A program made the position numbers and the translations under genes. A stretch of DNA of 55,079 nucleotides from Desulfosarcinaceae bacterium. GTDB lineage: Bacteria; Desulfobacterota; Desulfobacteria; Desulfobacterales; Desulfosarcinaceae. Below the pieces are notes generated by a model. That model was not told the DNA's origin, made no database searches, and saw only the letters and a program-made list of their open reading frames with translations. Position 1 is the first letter of the stretch; every line of letters begins with the position of its first letter. Below, in pieces: positions 33,664 through 42,778 of the stretch. The stretch is from positions 1 to 55,079 of the forward strand of contig JASJCL010000026.1 of the NCBI GenBank assembly GCA_030066015.1, in the 5' to 3' direction.

Positions 33664-34368
33664 CTACTTGTGGCACACGAAGCAGGCGCCACGCTGGGTC
33701 TGCACACTGGAAGAGTGGGCGACGCCGCCGGCCTCCTGATGGCAATCGGAGCAATCGTCCATTTTCATGCGGTCCCAGGTATTCCGCTTGAATCCGGCAA
33801 TGTTGTACCCCCAGATATCGCGGCTGTAACCGGTAATGCGGTTCTCCTGGTAGGGCTTGAGGGAATCGGATTCACCGATGTCCCCGTGGCAGGTGGCACA
33901 TTCCATCTCAGCCCCCACGATGTGTGCAGCGTGGGAAAAGAAGACGCAGTCGGGTTGGCGCGAGTAGACCAGCCAGGGCACTTCGCGGTCCTTGGCCACA
34001 TACTCCTCGTAAAAGATGCGTTCGTCCTCGCTATCCCCGTTGATCTCCTCGTGGCAGTCGATGCACTCCGCCAGCGTGGGGACGCCGGAGAAGGAGCCGT
34101 CCTCGCGAAGGTAGTGGCAGCTCTCGCAGCCCTCGTCCACCATCTCCACGTGCTCGGCGTGGCTGAAGTCGATGGGCTGGTATTGGGTGGAGTAAAGCAC
34201 CTTGGGAAAGACGACCCACCCGAGGATGGCAGCGGCGAAAAAACCGATGATAAAGAAGAGAAAAATGAAGCTGCCTGAGGATTCGTCGGCGGCTTCGGCG
34301 GGAGGGGCGCCGGTTTCCGCTCCGGCTGGACTGTCAGGAACTTTCGCTTGCTCGTCTACTGTACTCAT
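33664..34368 (-). CDS. qrcA: Qrc complex multihaem cytochrome c subunit QrcA
   Basis: 234 residues. The ATG at 34368 has GGAG nine bases upstream; a GTG two codons earlier is the alternative. An acidic N-terminal tail and one membrane anchor (about 30-52, GSFIFLFFIIGFFAAAILGWVVF) are followed by a periplasmic domain with five CXXCH motifs: CESCH, CIDCH, CATCH, CSDCH and CFVCH. The cytochrome accepts electrons from periplasmic hydrogenases and formate dehydrogenases through the Tp1-c3 pool and passes them into the Qrc complex. The studied Desulfovibrio QrcA is described as a hexahaem protein, so one motif fewer here is notable; five is the number in ActA of alternative complex III. It is the first gene of the operon. 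Confidence 0.9.
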   Translation of the reverse strand: MSTVDEQAKVPDSPAGAETGAPPAEAADESSGSFIFLFFIIGFFAAAILGWVVFPKVLYSTQYQPIDFSHAEHVEMVDEGCESCHYLREDGSFSGVPTLAECIDCHEEINGDSEDERIFYEEYVAKDREVPWLVYSRQPDCVFFSHAAHIVGAEMECATCHGDIGESDSLKPYQENRITGYSRDIWGYNIAGFKRNTWDRMKMDDCSDCHQEAGGVAHSSSVQTQRGACFVCHK

Positions 34369-34523
34369 GGACACTCCATCATCCTGGGGTTGGACAGTTC
34401 ACAGCATGCCGGACGCAAACACGAGCGCTTGCCGCTAGAGCGAAGCGATCGGGCGACCACCGATCAGGCCCTAGGCTTGGTCCACCGAACTTCGCTTTCC
34501 GCTGCTGTTCACCATATGAAAAG

Positions 34524-34539
34524 GGCAAGGGACCTGCCA
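34524..34539 (-). promoter_or_regulatory. Weak sigma-54-like site upstream of the qrc operon
   Basis: Minus-strand TGGCAGGTCCCTTGCC keeps GG-N10-GC and TTGC but misses the consensus at one -24 base and the final base. It lies about 156 bp before qrcA in a 295-bp gap that otherwise shows only a poor -35 (TTGACA on the minus strand, near 34651-34656) without a good -10. Confidence 0.25.
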
Positions 34540-34663
34540 AGAGTAGCCAGCACATCCACATTGCCTTTATATTTAATACCTTACGGATTCCCGCAGGGAG
34601 GTCCGAACGCGGGTATTGAGCTTGCGATTACCTATCCGCAGCCCATGTTTTTGTCAAGCAAAA

Positions 34664-35509
34664 TCATCCTCCAAAGGAGCCGTAGCTGTGCAGGCCGGGG
34701 AGCAGGTTGACGCCGAAATAGGTGAATAAAACCGCCATGAAACCGACCACCGACAGCATCGCGATGCGTTTGCCACGCCACCCGCGCATGAGGCGGAAGT
34801 GGAGCAGTGCGGCGTAGATCAGCCAAGTGATGAGGGACCAGGTCTCTTTGGGATCCCAGCCCCAGTAGCGGCCCCACGCGCTGTTGGCCCAGACGGCACC
34901 GGTGATGATGCCGGCCGTGAGCCATAAAAAACCGAACATCACCAGTTGGTGGGTGAGCTCGTCCAGAATCTTGTCGGAGGGCAAGCGCTGCAGGAGGCTA
35001 TCCGGCTGTGCCCCCCCACTCCCCCGGAAGAAATACATGATGGAGACCCCGAAGGCGATGGCGAAGGCCGCGTAACCGATGAAACAGGCCATCACATGGG
35101 CGATCAGCCAATTGCTCTTGAGCACCGGCACCAGTGGCTGAATGCGGTCGCTGATGATGGGGGTGAGGGAGGCGTAGGCCATGGCCAGAAAGGCCAACGG
35201 CATGGCGAAGGCGCCGATGGTGCGATTGTGGTAACGGTACTCCAGGTATAGGTAGAGCAGCCCGATGGTCAGTGCGAAAAAAACCAGCGATTCATAGAGG
35301 TTGGAGAGCGGCGCATGGCCGATGCCAAGGGCGTAAGACTCCCGCCAGCGCAGGAGAATGCCCCCGAGGTTGCCGACCACCGCTGCCACCGCGAGGCCCG
35401 TACCGATCTTCCCGGGCAGATCCTTTTTAAATATCCAGCCGGCCAGGTAGGCGAAACCGGCCGCGGCGTAGACAAAGGTGATGATGGAGAGCAGTTGCGA
35501 ACTGGTCAT
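34664..35509 (-). CDS. ccsA: Cytochrome c biogenesis protein CcsA (ResC), WWD domain
   Basis: The ATG at 35509 follows AAGGAAAT; the frame is open another 195 bp upstream but without hydrophobic or conserved sequence. The 281-residue product has about eight membrane helices and the WWD haem-handling motif WGWDPKETWSL, with nearby His residues. With ResB it forms the system II haem export and attachment machine that loads CXXCH motifs in the periplasm. It sits between resB and qrcA, so its product probably matures the multihaem QrcA among other cytochromes. Confidence 0.95.
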   Translation of the reverse strand: MTSSQLLSIITFVYAAAGFAYLAGWIFKKDLPGKIGTGLAVAAVVGNLGGILLRWRESYALGIGHAPLSNLYESLVFFALTIGLLYLYLEYRYHNRTIGAFAMPLAFLAMAYASLTPIISDRIQPLVPVLKSNWLIAHVMACFIGYAAFAIAFGVSIMYFFRGSGGAQPDSLLQRLPSDKILDELTHQLVMFGFLWLTAGIITGAVWANSAWGRYWGWDPKETWSLITWLIYAALLHFRLMRGWRGKRIAMLSVVGFMAVLFTYFGVNLLPGLHSYGSFGG

Positions 35510-35725
35510 GGTGATTTCCTTGTAGCAATGATGCTCCGTTCGACGAAGCACAGGTTCGATAGCATTCGACGTCGATCGGGGTCCAGCGCCGGACCACCAG
35601 TGGCCACGTGTGCCGGCCGAAGTGGTCGATCGGGTTGTCAACGCCAAGGCCGGCTGCAGCCCCGCGGCCTCAGCGCCCGCAGCGGAACGCCCCTCACCCT
35701 TCAACAGGCCCGCAGGCGCACGGCG

Positions 35726-37177
35726 TCACCCATCCTCGGTGGCCGCCGCCAAGTGGTCGGCCAAGCGTTCAATGTGACGCTCCAATCCCAAAGGATTCTT
35801 GTTGGCGATGCCGGCCACGCGCACCTGTCCAGCCGCGCCGAGCTCCACGTAGATCTGGCGGTGCGACATGAAGAAGGTGATGGCACACCCCGCAATCATC
35901 ATGATGAAGGCCAGGTATACAACGGAAACGCCCGGATCGCGGGTCACCTGCAGACCGGTATAGTAGCGCTTTTCCGTCGGCGACGGGGGGGTGAAGCGCT
36001 CATTGGGGGTATTCGCCACAGCGATCACCACCTTGCCCTGGCGCATCTTATCAAAGTTGGGGAAGCGCAGGGGCAGCGTCACCTCCCGTGCTTCACCCGT
36101 TGCCGGATTCAGGCGGCCGCGCAACGCCGGGCCCAGGTCTTGACCGCCGAACTGCATATCGGGCACATATTCCTCCACCGTGAAGGAGCCCAGACCCTCC
36201 GGCAGATCGATGGCGTCCCCGATACGGGCCGTCTTCGTGTAGGTCATCCCCGAATCGGCACTGGTCAACTGGAGATCGAAACTTTCCGGTACCCGGTCGT
36301 TATCGGCCCCAGTTTGCGCCCGGCGGTCGGGCGGCAGCTCGCCGTAGCTGGACTGGAACACGTTGATCCCCTGGAAGCGGATGGGATCGTTCATAACAAT
36401 GTCTTTTTGGTAAATGGTCTTCCCATTCTGAACCAGACGAAGGCTGGAGCGGAAGAGCTTCGGGGCCCCGTTGGGCCAGGTCTCCATATGAAAATCGTCG
36501 CAGTGAATCTCAAAGGGCAGGCGCATTCCCAGGGCGGGATTGTTACGCATGCGGATGGTGTCGGTGCCCTCTCCCTCGGGGATATTGACGAAGCCCTCAA
36601 AGCCGAAAAGGGAGCCGATCATGGCACCGATGATGAGGAGCACGATGCTGAAATGCACCACATACACGCCCAAACGGGTCCAGCGCCCCTTCTCGGCGTA
36701 GATACAGGTGGCGCCGTCGACGGTCTCCACTCGCTGGTAGCGGAAATGGCGCTTCACGACCGCCTGGTAGGTCTCCAGCAGGGTATCGGCGTCGCCCGGC
36801 GCCCGAAAACTGTGGTTGGGTTTGGCCTTCCGAAACCGTTTGAGGGAGAATCGCGGGTGGCGGACGAAGACGATCTTGCTGAGGGAACTGAGACGATCGA
36901 TGGAGCAGACGATGATGTTGAGGATCAAGAGGGCCAGGAGCAATTGGAACCACCAGGCATTGTACATGTTGTACAGATCGAGAACGGCGAAGACCCGAAA
37001 GAGGAAGTCACCGAAAGCCTGGTAGTACTCCTCCAAGGGTTGATTTTGAGGGATCAGGGTTCCAATGATGGAGGTGAGGGCCAAGGCCAGGAGCACCACA
37101 ACGGTCAACTTGACCGAGGCGAAAAACTGCCACAGGCCGTCGAAGAAACCGGGCAGCTGTTTAGTGTTCGATCTCAT
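35726..37177 (-). CDS. resB: Cytochrome c biogenesis protein ResB/Ccs1
   Basis: 483 residues. Three N-terminal membrane helices (about 19-39, 65-85 and 150-172), a large periplasmic domain (about 175-410) and a final membrane helix (about 415-435, VVYLAFIMMIAGCAITFFM) give the ResB/Ccs1 layout. Typical features are LTVVVLLALALTSIIGTLIPQNQ near the start and SVVYLAF with a following His in the last helix. It partners with CcsA, encoded 216 bp downstream. The final 50 residues are cytoplasmic. The pair constitutes system II, common in Desulfobacterota. Confidence 0.95.
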   Translation of the reverse strand: MRSNTKQLPGFFDGLWQFFASVKLTVVVLLALALTSIIGTLIPQNQPLEEYYQAFGDFLFRVFAVLDLYNMYNAWWFQLLLALLILNIIVCSIDRLSSLSKIVFVRHPRFSLKRFRKAKPNHSFRAPGDADTLLETYQAVVKRHFRYQRVETVDGATCIYAEKGRWTRLGVYVVHFSIVLLIIGAMIGSLFGFEGFVNIPEGEGTDTIRMRNNPALGMRLPFEIHCDDFHMETWPNGAPKLFRSSLRLVQNGKTIYQKDIVMNDPIRFQGINVFQSSYGELPPDRRAQTGADNDRVPESFDLQLTSADSGMTYTKTARIGDAIDLPEGLGSFTVEEYVPDMQFGGQDLGPALRGRLNPATGEAREVTLPLRFPNFDKMRQGKVVIAVANTPNERFTPPSPTEKRYYTGLQVTRDPGVSVVYLAFIMMIAGCAITFFMSHRQIYVELGAAGQVRVAGIANKNPLGLERHIERLADHLAAATEDG

Positions 37178-37761
37178 CTTGCGTCAATCATCCTATTTAT
37201 ATAGCCGGCAGAGCGGGGGGTTGATCTCTGCCGGTTTCCTGGAGGGCGCCTGCCGATCCGCTGGCCGCCGCAGGGCGGGCGATGACGGGTGGCGGGCGCC
37301 GCGGGTCCGAATCAAAACAAAAGGGGCATCCTACCAGATGGTCTGGGACGGTGCAACTGGCTTGTATCTCTGTGAATCAGTCCGTATCTCTCCCGATCTG
37401 CCGCGCATAGCTCTTGACAAGTGGAAATAAATACATAAGATTTAGCCGAATTTTTGGCACTTAACGAAAAAAATAAGTCAGTTATCAAGGCCTTGGGTCC
37501 ATTCCCAGCCGCTGTCGCGGAAGGCATTGGCTTCCACCGGAGCGGCGCCTCAAAACGCCTATTCGCCGCTAGACCGCGCTACAGCCGGCCAAGACCGCAT
37601 CTGATCGGGGACGCTTCGACCCACATTCAAACGACATGCAACCATGATCGCCCCATAGATACGCCCCACCGGCCGCTCGGGGGCTCGCTATGCCGACAGG
37701 GGACCCAATCCCGCTGGCACATGGAGGGGCCGGCCACTGCGCGAGAGGAGTGAGAGACGAT
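37178..37761. other. Divergent intergenic region between resB and the ABC operon
   Basis: 584 bp, with lower GC in its middle part. It holds a plausible sigma-70 promoter for the rightward operon (37414-37441). I found no gene; the short open frames lack ribosome-binding sites. Confidence 0.5.
37414..37441 (+). promoter_or_regulatory. Sigma-70-type promoter candidate for the ABC operon
   Basis: A perfect -35 TTGACA (37414-37419), a 16-bp AT-rich spacer and TAAGAT (37436-37441, four of six bases). The transcript would have a leader of about 310 nt before the ATPase gene. Confidence 0.5.
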
Positions 37762-38700
37762 ATGATCGAAGTGGAACAACTGAGTAAACATTTTGGCCCT
37801 AAGCGGGCGGTGGATGATGTCAGCTTCACCGTTGAAAAGGGGGAAATCCTCGGCTTCTTGGGTCCCAACGGCGCCGGCAAATCCACCACGATGCGCATGA
37901 TCACGGGCTTCATTCCGCCGACCGCCGGCCGTGTGCGCATCGGCGGGGCCGATGTGGGGGACGCCCCCCTTGCGGCCCGCAAGCAGATCGGCTACCTGCC
38001 CGAAAACGCCCCTGTCTATCCCGATATGACGGTCAACGGCTATCTGGAGTTCTGCGCCGAGGTGCGCGGCTTTTCCGGCAGTGAGCGGCAACGCCGGGTG
38101 GCGGCGACCATCGAAAAGTGCTTTCTGGAGCGGGTCACCCATCAGACGGTCAGCACCCTTTCCAAGGGGTACAAACAGCGCGTCTGTTTCGCCCAGAGCA
38201 TCCTCCACGATCCCGCATACCTGATTCTAGATGAGCCCACCGACGGCCTGGACCCCAATCAGAAGCACGAGGTCCGCCAGATGATCAAGACCATGGCGGC
38301 CGATAAAGCCATCATCTTCTCGACCCATATCCTGGATGAAGTGGATGCGGTCTGCACCCGGGCCATCATTATCGCGGAGGGCAAGATCGTCGCCGACGAC
38401 ACCCCGACCGGGTTGCGCAGCCGCTCCCCCCTGGCTGGAGCGCTGACCCTCACCCTGGGCGCCACTGAGGCTGAAGCGGCCGCCGAGCGCTTTCAGCAGG
38501 TAGCCGGCGTGCAGTCGGTCAATATCGTCAGCAATTCGGATGAGGCCGTTCAATTGCGGATCTTCCCCGCCGATAGGGGCGCCATCGCTGTTGACAGCCT
38601 GCTGGCGGAGGCGGCTGCCCGGCAGCTCACGGTGAAGGCCATCACCACCGAGCAAGGACGTCTGGACGAAGTGTTCCGCGCCATAACGACCATCTCCTAG
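37762..38700 (+). CDS. ABC transporter ATP-binding protein, GldA type
   Basis: 312 residues. The ATG at 37762 begins the canonical MIEVEQLSKHFG fold and has GAGAGGAG upstream, although the frame is open earlier. It has Walker A GPNGAGKST (34-42), signature LSKGYKQR, Walker B LILDEPTDGLDPNQ and the switch His in IIFSTHILDEV. The C-terminal 90 residues form an accessory domain as in GldA/NosF/CcmA-like ATPases. It powers the permease encoded next. Together with the GldG-like and DUF4340 proteins it makes a four-gene unit found in many phyla, which in Bacteroidetes is linked to gliding and secretion. Confidence 0.92.
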   Translation: MIEVEQLSKHFGPKRAVDDVSFTVEKGEILGFLGPNGAGKSTTMRMITGFIPPTAGRVRIGGADVGDAPLAARKQIGYLPENAPVYPDMTVNGYLEFCAEVRGFSGSERQRRVAATIEKCFLERVTHQTVSTLSKGYKQRVCFAQSILHDPAYLILDEPTDGLDPNQKHEVRQMIKTMAADKAIIFSTHILDEVDAVCTRAIIIAEGKIVADDTPTGLRSRSPLAGALTLTLGATEAEAAAERFQQVAGVQSVNIVSNSDEAVQLRIFPADRGAIAVDSLLAEAAARQLTVKAITTEQGRLDEVFRAITTIS

Positions 38701-38754
38701 CGCTCCCCAGCATCTGATCCCTTGGATCGACCCGCTGAACCCAAAGAGGCGAAC

Positions 38755-39507
38755 ATGCGAACCAAAGAAGTGTTTTCCAATATCAAGGCGGTGCTCAAGC
38801 GAGAGCTTTCTGGCTATTTCGGTGCACCGGTGGCCTATGTCTTCATTGTCATCTTTCTGCTTCTGGTGGGATTCTTCACCTTCAACGTGAGCAGTTTCTA
38901 TGAGATCGGCCAGGCCGATCTGCGCGGCTTTTTTCAATGGCATCCCTGGGTCTATATGTTCCTGATCCCAGCCGTCGCCATGCGGCTTTGGTCGGAGGAG
39001 CGCCGATTGGGCACCATCGAACTGATCCTCACCATGCCCATCACCCCGGCGGAGGTGATCGTCGGGAAATTTCTGGCCGCCTGGATCTTCATCGCCGTCG
39101 CCCTGGGATTGACCTTTCCCATGATCCTCACCGTTCTCTATCTCGGCAGGCCCGACTTGGGCACCATCGTGTGCGGCTACATCGGCAGCCTCCTCATGGC
39201 GGGTGCCTTCCTCGGTATCGGCAGCATGACCTCCTCCCTCACCCGCAGCCAGGTGATCAGCTTCATCCTGGCGGTGGTGATCTGCCTCTTTTTCATTCTG
39301 GCCGGTTATGCCCCCGTCACCGGCGCACTTTCCGGATGGGCGCCGGCCTGGCTGGTCAACATGGTGGCCCAACTGGGCGTATTGACCCACTTTGCGACCA
39401 TTTCGAGGGGCATCATTGACTTGCGGGATATCCTCTATTTCTTCTCGGTCATCCTCTTCATGCTGTTCGTCAACGGCATAGTTATCCTGAACCGACGCAC
39501 CGCCTAA
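38755..39507 (+). CDS. ABC-2 family permease, GldF type
   Basis: 250 residues with six membrane helices, the ABC-2/NosY/GldF pattern. AAAGAGG precedes the chosen ATG. Landmarks are LKRELSGYFGAPVAYVFIVIF at the start and MRLWSEERRLGTIELILTMPIT after the second helix, the latter a common coupling-helix sequence in this family. It works with the ATPase encoded 54 bp upstream. Substrate unknown. Confidence 0.9.
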   Translation: MRTKEVFSNIKAVLKRELSGYFGAPVAYVFIVIFLLLVGFFTFNVSSFYEIGQADLRGFFQWHPWVYMFLIPAVAMRLWSEERRLGTIELILTMPITPAEVIVGKFLAAWIFIAVALGLTFPMILTVLYLGRPDLGTIVCGYIGSLLMAGAFLGIGSMTSSLTRSQVISFILAVVICLFFILAGYAPVTGALSGWAPAWLVNMVAQLGVLTHFATISRGIIDLRDILYFFSVILFMLFVNGIVILNRRTA

Positions 39508-39522
39508 GGGAGGCTTACGGAT

Positions 39523-41412
39523 ATGGTTGCCAAAAAACAGAGTGTCCAAAAAACGCTATTCTCGGCCGGAGGGGTCATCCTGCTCCTGGTCATCCTCATC
39601 TTGGTCAACGTCGTCTTCGCCCGCGTGGTCATCCGCTATGACGCGACCGCCGACAACCTCTACTCCCTCTCCGATGGGACGCGTGACATCCTGGCCGACC
39701 TCGCTGTTCCGGTCACCATCAAAGTGTTCTACACCGACGATCTGCCCAATCTGCCCAACAGCATCAAGGCCTTTGCCGGGCGAGCCCTGGATTTCCTGCA
39801 GGAGTACGAAGCCCTGAGCGACGGGAAGGTCACCATTGAGCGCTACAACCCCAAAATTGACTCCGAAGAGGAGGAGTGGGCCCTAAAGTACGGGTTGCGT
39901 GGAATGGACCTGCCCACCGGCGACCGCATCTTCTTCGGTCTGGTGGCCCTGGCCGCGGATCAGGAAGAAGCGATGCCCGTCATCGACCCCGCCCGTGAAT
40001 CCCATCTGGAGTATGATTTGACCCGTATGATCTCCCGGGTGCAGACGGCCAAGAAGCTGAAGATCGGCATCGTCTCGGGCCTGCCCATCTTCGGTGCCCC
40101 TGCCATGCAGCAGTTCGGCGGCCAGCGCGGGATGCAGCCCTGGCTTTTCGTCACCGAGCTGCGCAAAACGTATACTGTCGAGCAGATTCAGCCCACCGCC
40201 ACCGAGGTCGCCACGGACACCGATCTGCTCATTCTCTTTCACCCCAAAAACCTCAGCGATCAACTGCTCTACGCCATCGATCAATATGTTCTCAAGGGCG
40301 GCAATTTGATCGCCTACGTCGATCCCATGTCGCTCATGGATGACCCCCGCCAGGGTCCCATGCCCTCCTGGCCGCAGAAGCTCTTCGACGCGTGGGATCT
40401 TGAGATGGACACCGGCAGCGTCGTTATCGACTACAACTATGCCACGCGCCTGCGCAATCAGAACAACCAACCCGAAAACAATCCGCTGTGGCTGTCGGTG
40501 GGCCCCCAGGCGTTCAACAGCGCGGAGATCGTCACCGCTGAACTGGAGAGCGCCCTCATGCCCCTGGCCGGCGCCCTCAAGCGCAAGGCCGACAGCCCGT
40601 ATGACTTCGAGCCGCTGCTGACCGCCAGCGCCAACGCCGCTCTGGTGGAGAGCTTCAAGCACAGCCTGCCGGTGGACGCCCTGCGGCGGGACTTCAACCC
40701 GTCGTCGGACCCCCTGTACTTGGCCGCCAAGATCACGGGGCGCTTCAAAAGCGCCTTCCCAGAGGGGGCGCCGGCCCAGGCACCGGCTGCGGATGACGCC
40801 GAGACGGAAGCGAACGCAGCCAAACCCGCCGGGCTGACCGAGGCCGCGGCGAGCGCCACGATCTTCGTTTTTGCCGACAGCGATATGCTCTATGACGGGT
40901 ACTATGTCAGCCGGCAGAACTTCTTGGGGATGGAGATCGCCAACATCTTCAACGACAATCTCAACCTGCTCCTCAACGCAAGCGAAATGCTCACCGGCAG
41001 CGAAGCCCTCATCAGTATCCGCTCACGGGGCAGCTTCGAACGGCCCTTCCTGCGGGTGAAGGCGTTGGAACAGAAGGCCCAGGCCAAGTGGCTGGACCGC
41101 GAGCAAGAGCTTGTTCGACAGGTGGAGGCCACCAACGAAAAGCTGCGGGCCATCGAGAACCGCAAGGACGCCAGCCAGAAAGCCATCATCAGCCCCGAGC
41201 AGGAAGCTGAAATCGCCAAATTTCAGACGGAGAAGATTCGCATCAACCGCGAGCTCAAGCTCGTTCGCCGCAATCTGCGCAGCGAAATCGACGCCTTGGG
41301 GCGGACGCTCAAGGTCGTCAATATCTTTCTCATGCCGCTGCTGGTGAGCCTCGTGGGCATCGCCTACGCCCTCTACCGCCGCCGCAAGGTGGCCCAGCAG
41401 GAGAACGGGTGA
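39523..41412 (+). CDS. GldG-like membrane-anchored auxiliary protein
   Basis: 629 residues: an N-terminal membrane helix (about 12-33), a large extracytoplasmic region beginning YDATADNLYSLSDGTRDIL, as in the GldG/ABC auxiliary family, a coiled coil (about 520-600, rich in Lys, Glu and Gln) and a C-terminal helix (about 600-620, IFLMPLLVSLVGIAYALYRRRK). An Ala/Pro-rich linker lies at about 410-440. A GGGAGG site precedes the start. In this gene family the protein is thought to couple the ABC transporter to a periplasmic function. Function outside gliding bacteria is not established. Confidence 0.9.
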   Translation: MVAKKQSVQKTLFSAGGVILLLVILILVNVVFARVVIRYDATADNLYSLSDGTRDILADLAVPVTIKVFYTDDLPNLPNSIKAFAGRALDFLQEYEALSDGKVTIERYNPKIDSEEEEWALKYGLRGMDLPTGDRIFFGLVALAADQEEAMPVIDPARESHLEYDLTRMISRVQTAKKLKIGIVSGLPIFGAPAMQQFGGQRGMQPWLFVTELRKTYTVEQIQPTATEVATDTDLLILFHPKNLSDQLLYAIDQYVLKGGNLIAYVDPMSLMDDPRQGPMPSWPQKLFDAWDLEMDTGSVVIDYNYATRLRNQNNQPENNPLWLSVGPQAFNSAEIVTAELESALMPLAGALKRKADSPYDFEPLLTASANAALVESFKHSLPVDALRRDFNPSSDPLYLAAKITGRFKSAFPEGAPAQAPAADDAETEANAAKPAGLTEAAASATIFVFADSDMLYDGYYVSRQNFLGMEIANIFNDNLNLLLNASEMLTGSEALISIRSRGSFERPFLRVKALEQKAQAKWLDREQELVRQVEATNEKLRAIENRKDASQKAIISPEQEAEIAKFQTEKIRINRELKLVRRNLRSEIDALGRTLKVVNIFLMPLLVSLVGIAYALYRRRKVAQQENG

Positions 41413-41509
41413 GACGATCGGGCGGGGCAAGGACGCTGCGCCGAACCTCCCCATGGGTGAGGTCCGACGCGAAGCGGGGTGAATCAACGAAGGAAAAGAT
41501 GGTGCGCTA

Positions 41510-42703
41510 ATGAAACTCAAGAGTCTACTCATTCTACTGGTGATCACCACGGTACTGGCCATCCTGAGCACACTGATGCTGCGGCCAAACACCGCCGACC
41601 CGCCAAAGATCGGCGCCCTCCTGCTGCCCGACTTGCCGGTCAATGCGGTCGCCCGAATTCACCTGGCCACCTTGGAGGAGCGGGTGGCGCTGGTCAAAGG
41701 CAGCGACGTCTGGCAAGTGGAGAACCGCCATGGCTATCCCGCTGATTTCGACAAGATCAGCACCTTTGTGCGGCAGTTCAGCAAGCTCAAGATCGGCCGC
41801 AGCTTTGAGGGAACGTCGGAAGCGCTGGCGCGGCTTCAATTGGTGGATCCGGCGCAGGCCGAAGCCGATCCCAGTGAAAGCGGCACCCATATCCAGTTGG
41901 AGGATGCCGACGGCAAGCGCATCGCCAGCTATATCCTCGGCAGCGTCCGCAGCACCGACAGCGGCAGCGGCGGTCAATACCTGCGCCGCAGTGATGGCAA
42001 CACCATCTATCTGGTGGATGAGGGATTCCGCTTTCTCAGAAGCTCCCCCGCCGAGTGGCTCCAGCAAGATCTGCTGGACATCAAGGAGGCGGAGATTCGT
42101 GAGGTGGTCTCCTATTCGGCCGGCGAGACGCAACCGCTGTTTGAAGTGCGCCGTTCCGCCAAGGGAGAACCGGCCGAACTGGTGAACGCGCCCGAAGATC
42201 AGCAGGTGGATCCCACCAAGGTGGAACAACTGCTGGGGGCGCTGGCACCATTGAAGATCGCGGACCTGGCCGGGGAGCGTCAGGATCCGGCCCCGCCCAT
42301 GGGTGACCGACCGCACCTGATCTATCGTCTCTTCAACGGGCAGGAGATCCATATCTATCCGCGCAAGGCTGGCCAAGACGACGATGCCCGTTTCGAATTA
42401 CAGGCCATCGTGACCTATCAGCCGCCACCGGATGACAGCGGCAGTGCGACGGCGGAGAAGCCGGCGGCCAGTTCCACCGAGGAAGCGCCCCCGGCGCAGT
42501 CGGCGACCGAGACGGACGCGGCGGACACGGAAATCAAGAAGGCACCGACGCCCGAGGAGATGGCGGCCCTCACCGCCGATCTGTCCGCCCGGGTGAGCGG
42601 CTGGACCTTCTTGATGGAAGAATGGCAGTGGAAGAGTTTCATCACGCAGGTCGAGGGACTACTGGAGACGAAAGAAGAGGCGCCCCCCCAGCCCACATCA
42701 TAG
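41510..42703 (+). CDS. DUF4340 domain protein with N-terminal membrane anchor
   Basis: 397 residues. One N-terminal membrane helix (about 4-22) precedes a long soluble extracytoplasmic region containing repeats of the DUF4340 type (VKGSDVWQVENRHGYPADFDKISTFVRQFSKLKIGR near the start). An Ala/Pro/Thr/Glu-rich low-complexity linker lies at about 305-345, and a short C-terminal helical segment ends the protein. DUF4340 proteins commonly close GldA-GldF-GldG-type operons, as here. The gene is followed by a strong terminator. Confidence 0.88.
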   Translation: MKLKSLLILLVITTVLAILSTLMLRPNTADPPKIGALLLPDLPVNAVARIHLATLEERVALVKGSDVWQVENRHGYPADFDKISTFVRQFSKLKIGRSFEGTSEALARLQLVDPAQAEADPSESGTHIQLEDADGKRIASYILGSVRSTDSGSGGQYLRRSDGNTIYLVDEGFRFLRSSPAEWLQQDLLDIKEAEIREVVSYSAGETQPLFEVRRSAKGEPAELVNAPEDQQVDPTKVEQLLGALAPLKIADLAGERQDPAPPMGDRPHLIYRLFNGQEIHIYPRKAGQDDDARFELQAIVTYQPPPDDSGSATAEKPAASSTEEAPPAQSATETDAADTEIKKAPTPEEMAALTADLSARVSGWTFLMEEWQWKSFITQVEGLLETKEEAPPQPTS

Positions 42704-42739
42704 GCCACCAATACCCTACCATTTTTTTACCAAAACAGC

Positions 42740-42778
42740 GGCGCTCATTCCGAGTGAATGAGCGCCTTCCTTTCTTTT
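42740..42778 (+). terminator. Strong intrinsic terminator after the ABC operon
   Basis: A perfect 11-bp stem, GGCGCTCATTC (42740-42750) with GAATGAGCGCC (42756-42766), a 5-nt loop CGAGT and the pyrimidine tract TTCCTTTCTTTT. Confidence 0.92.
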
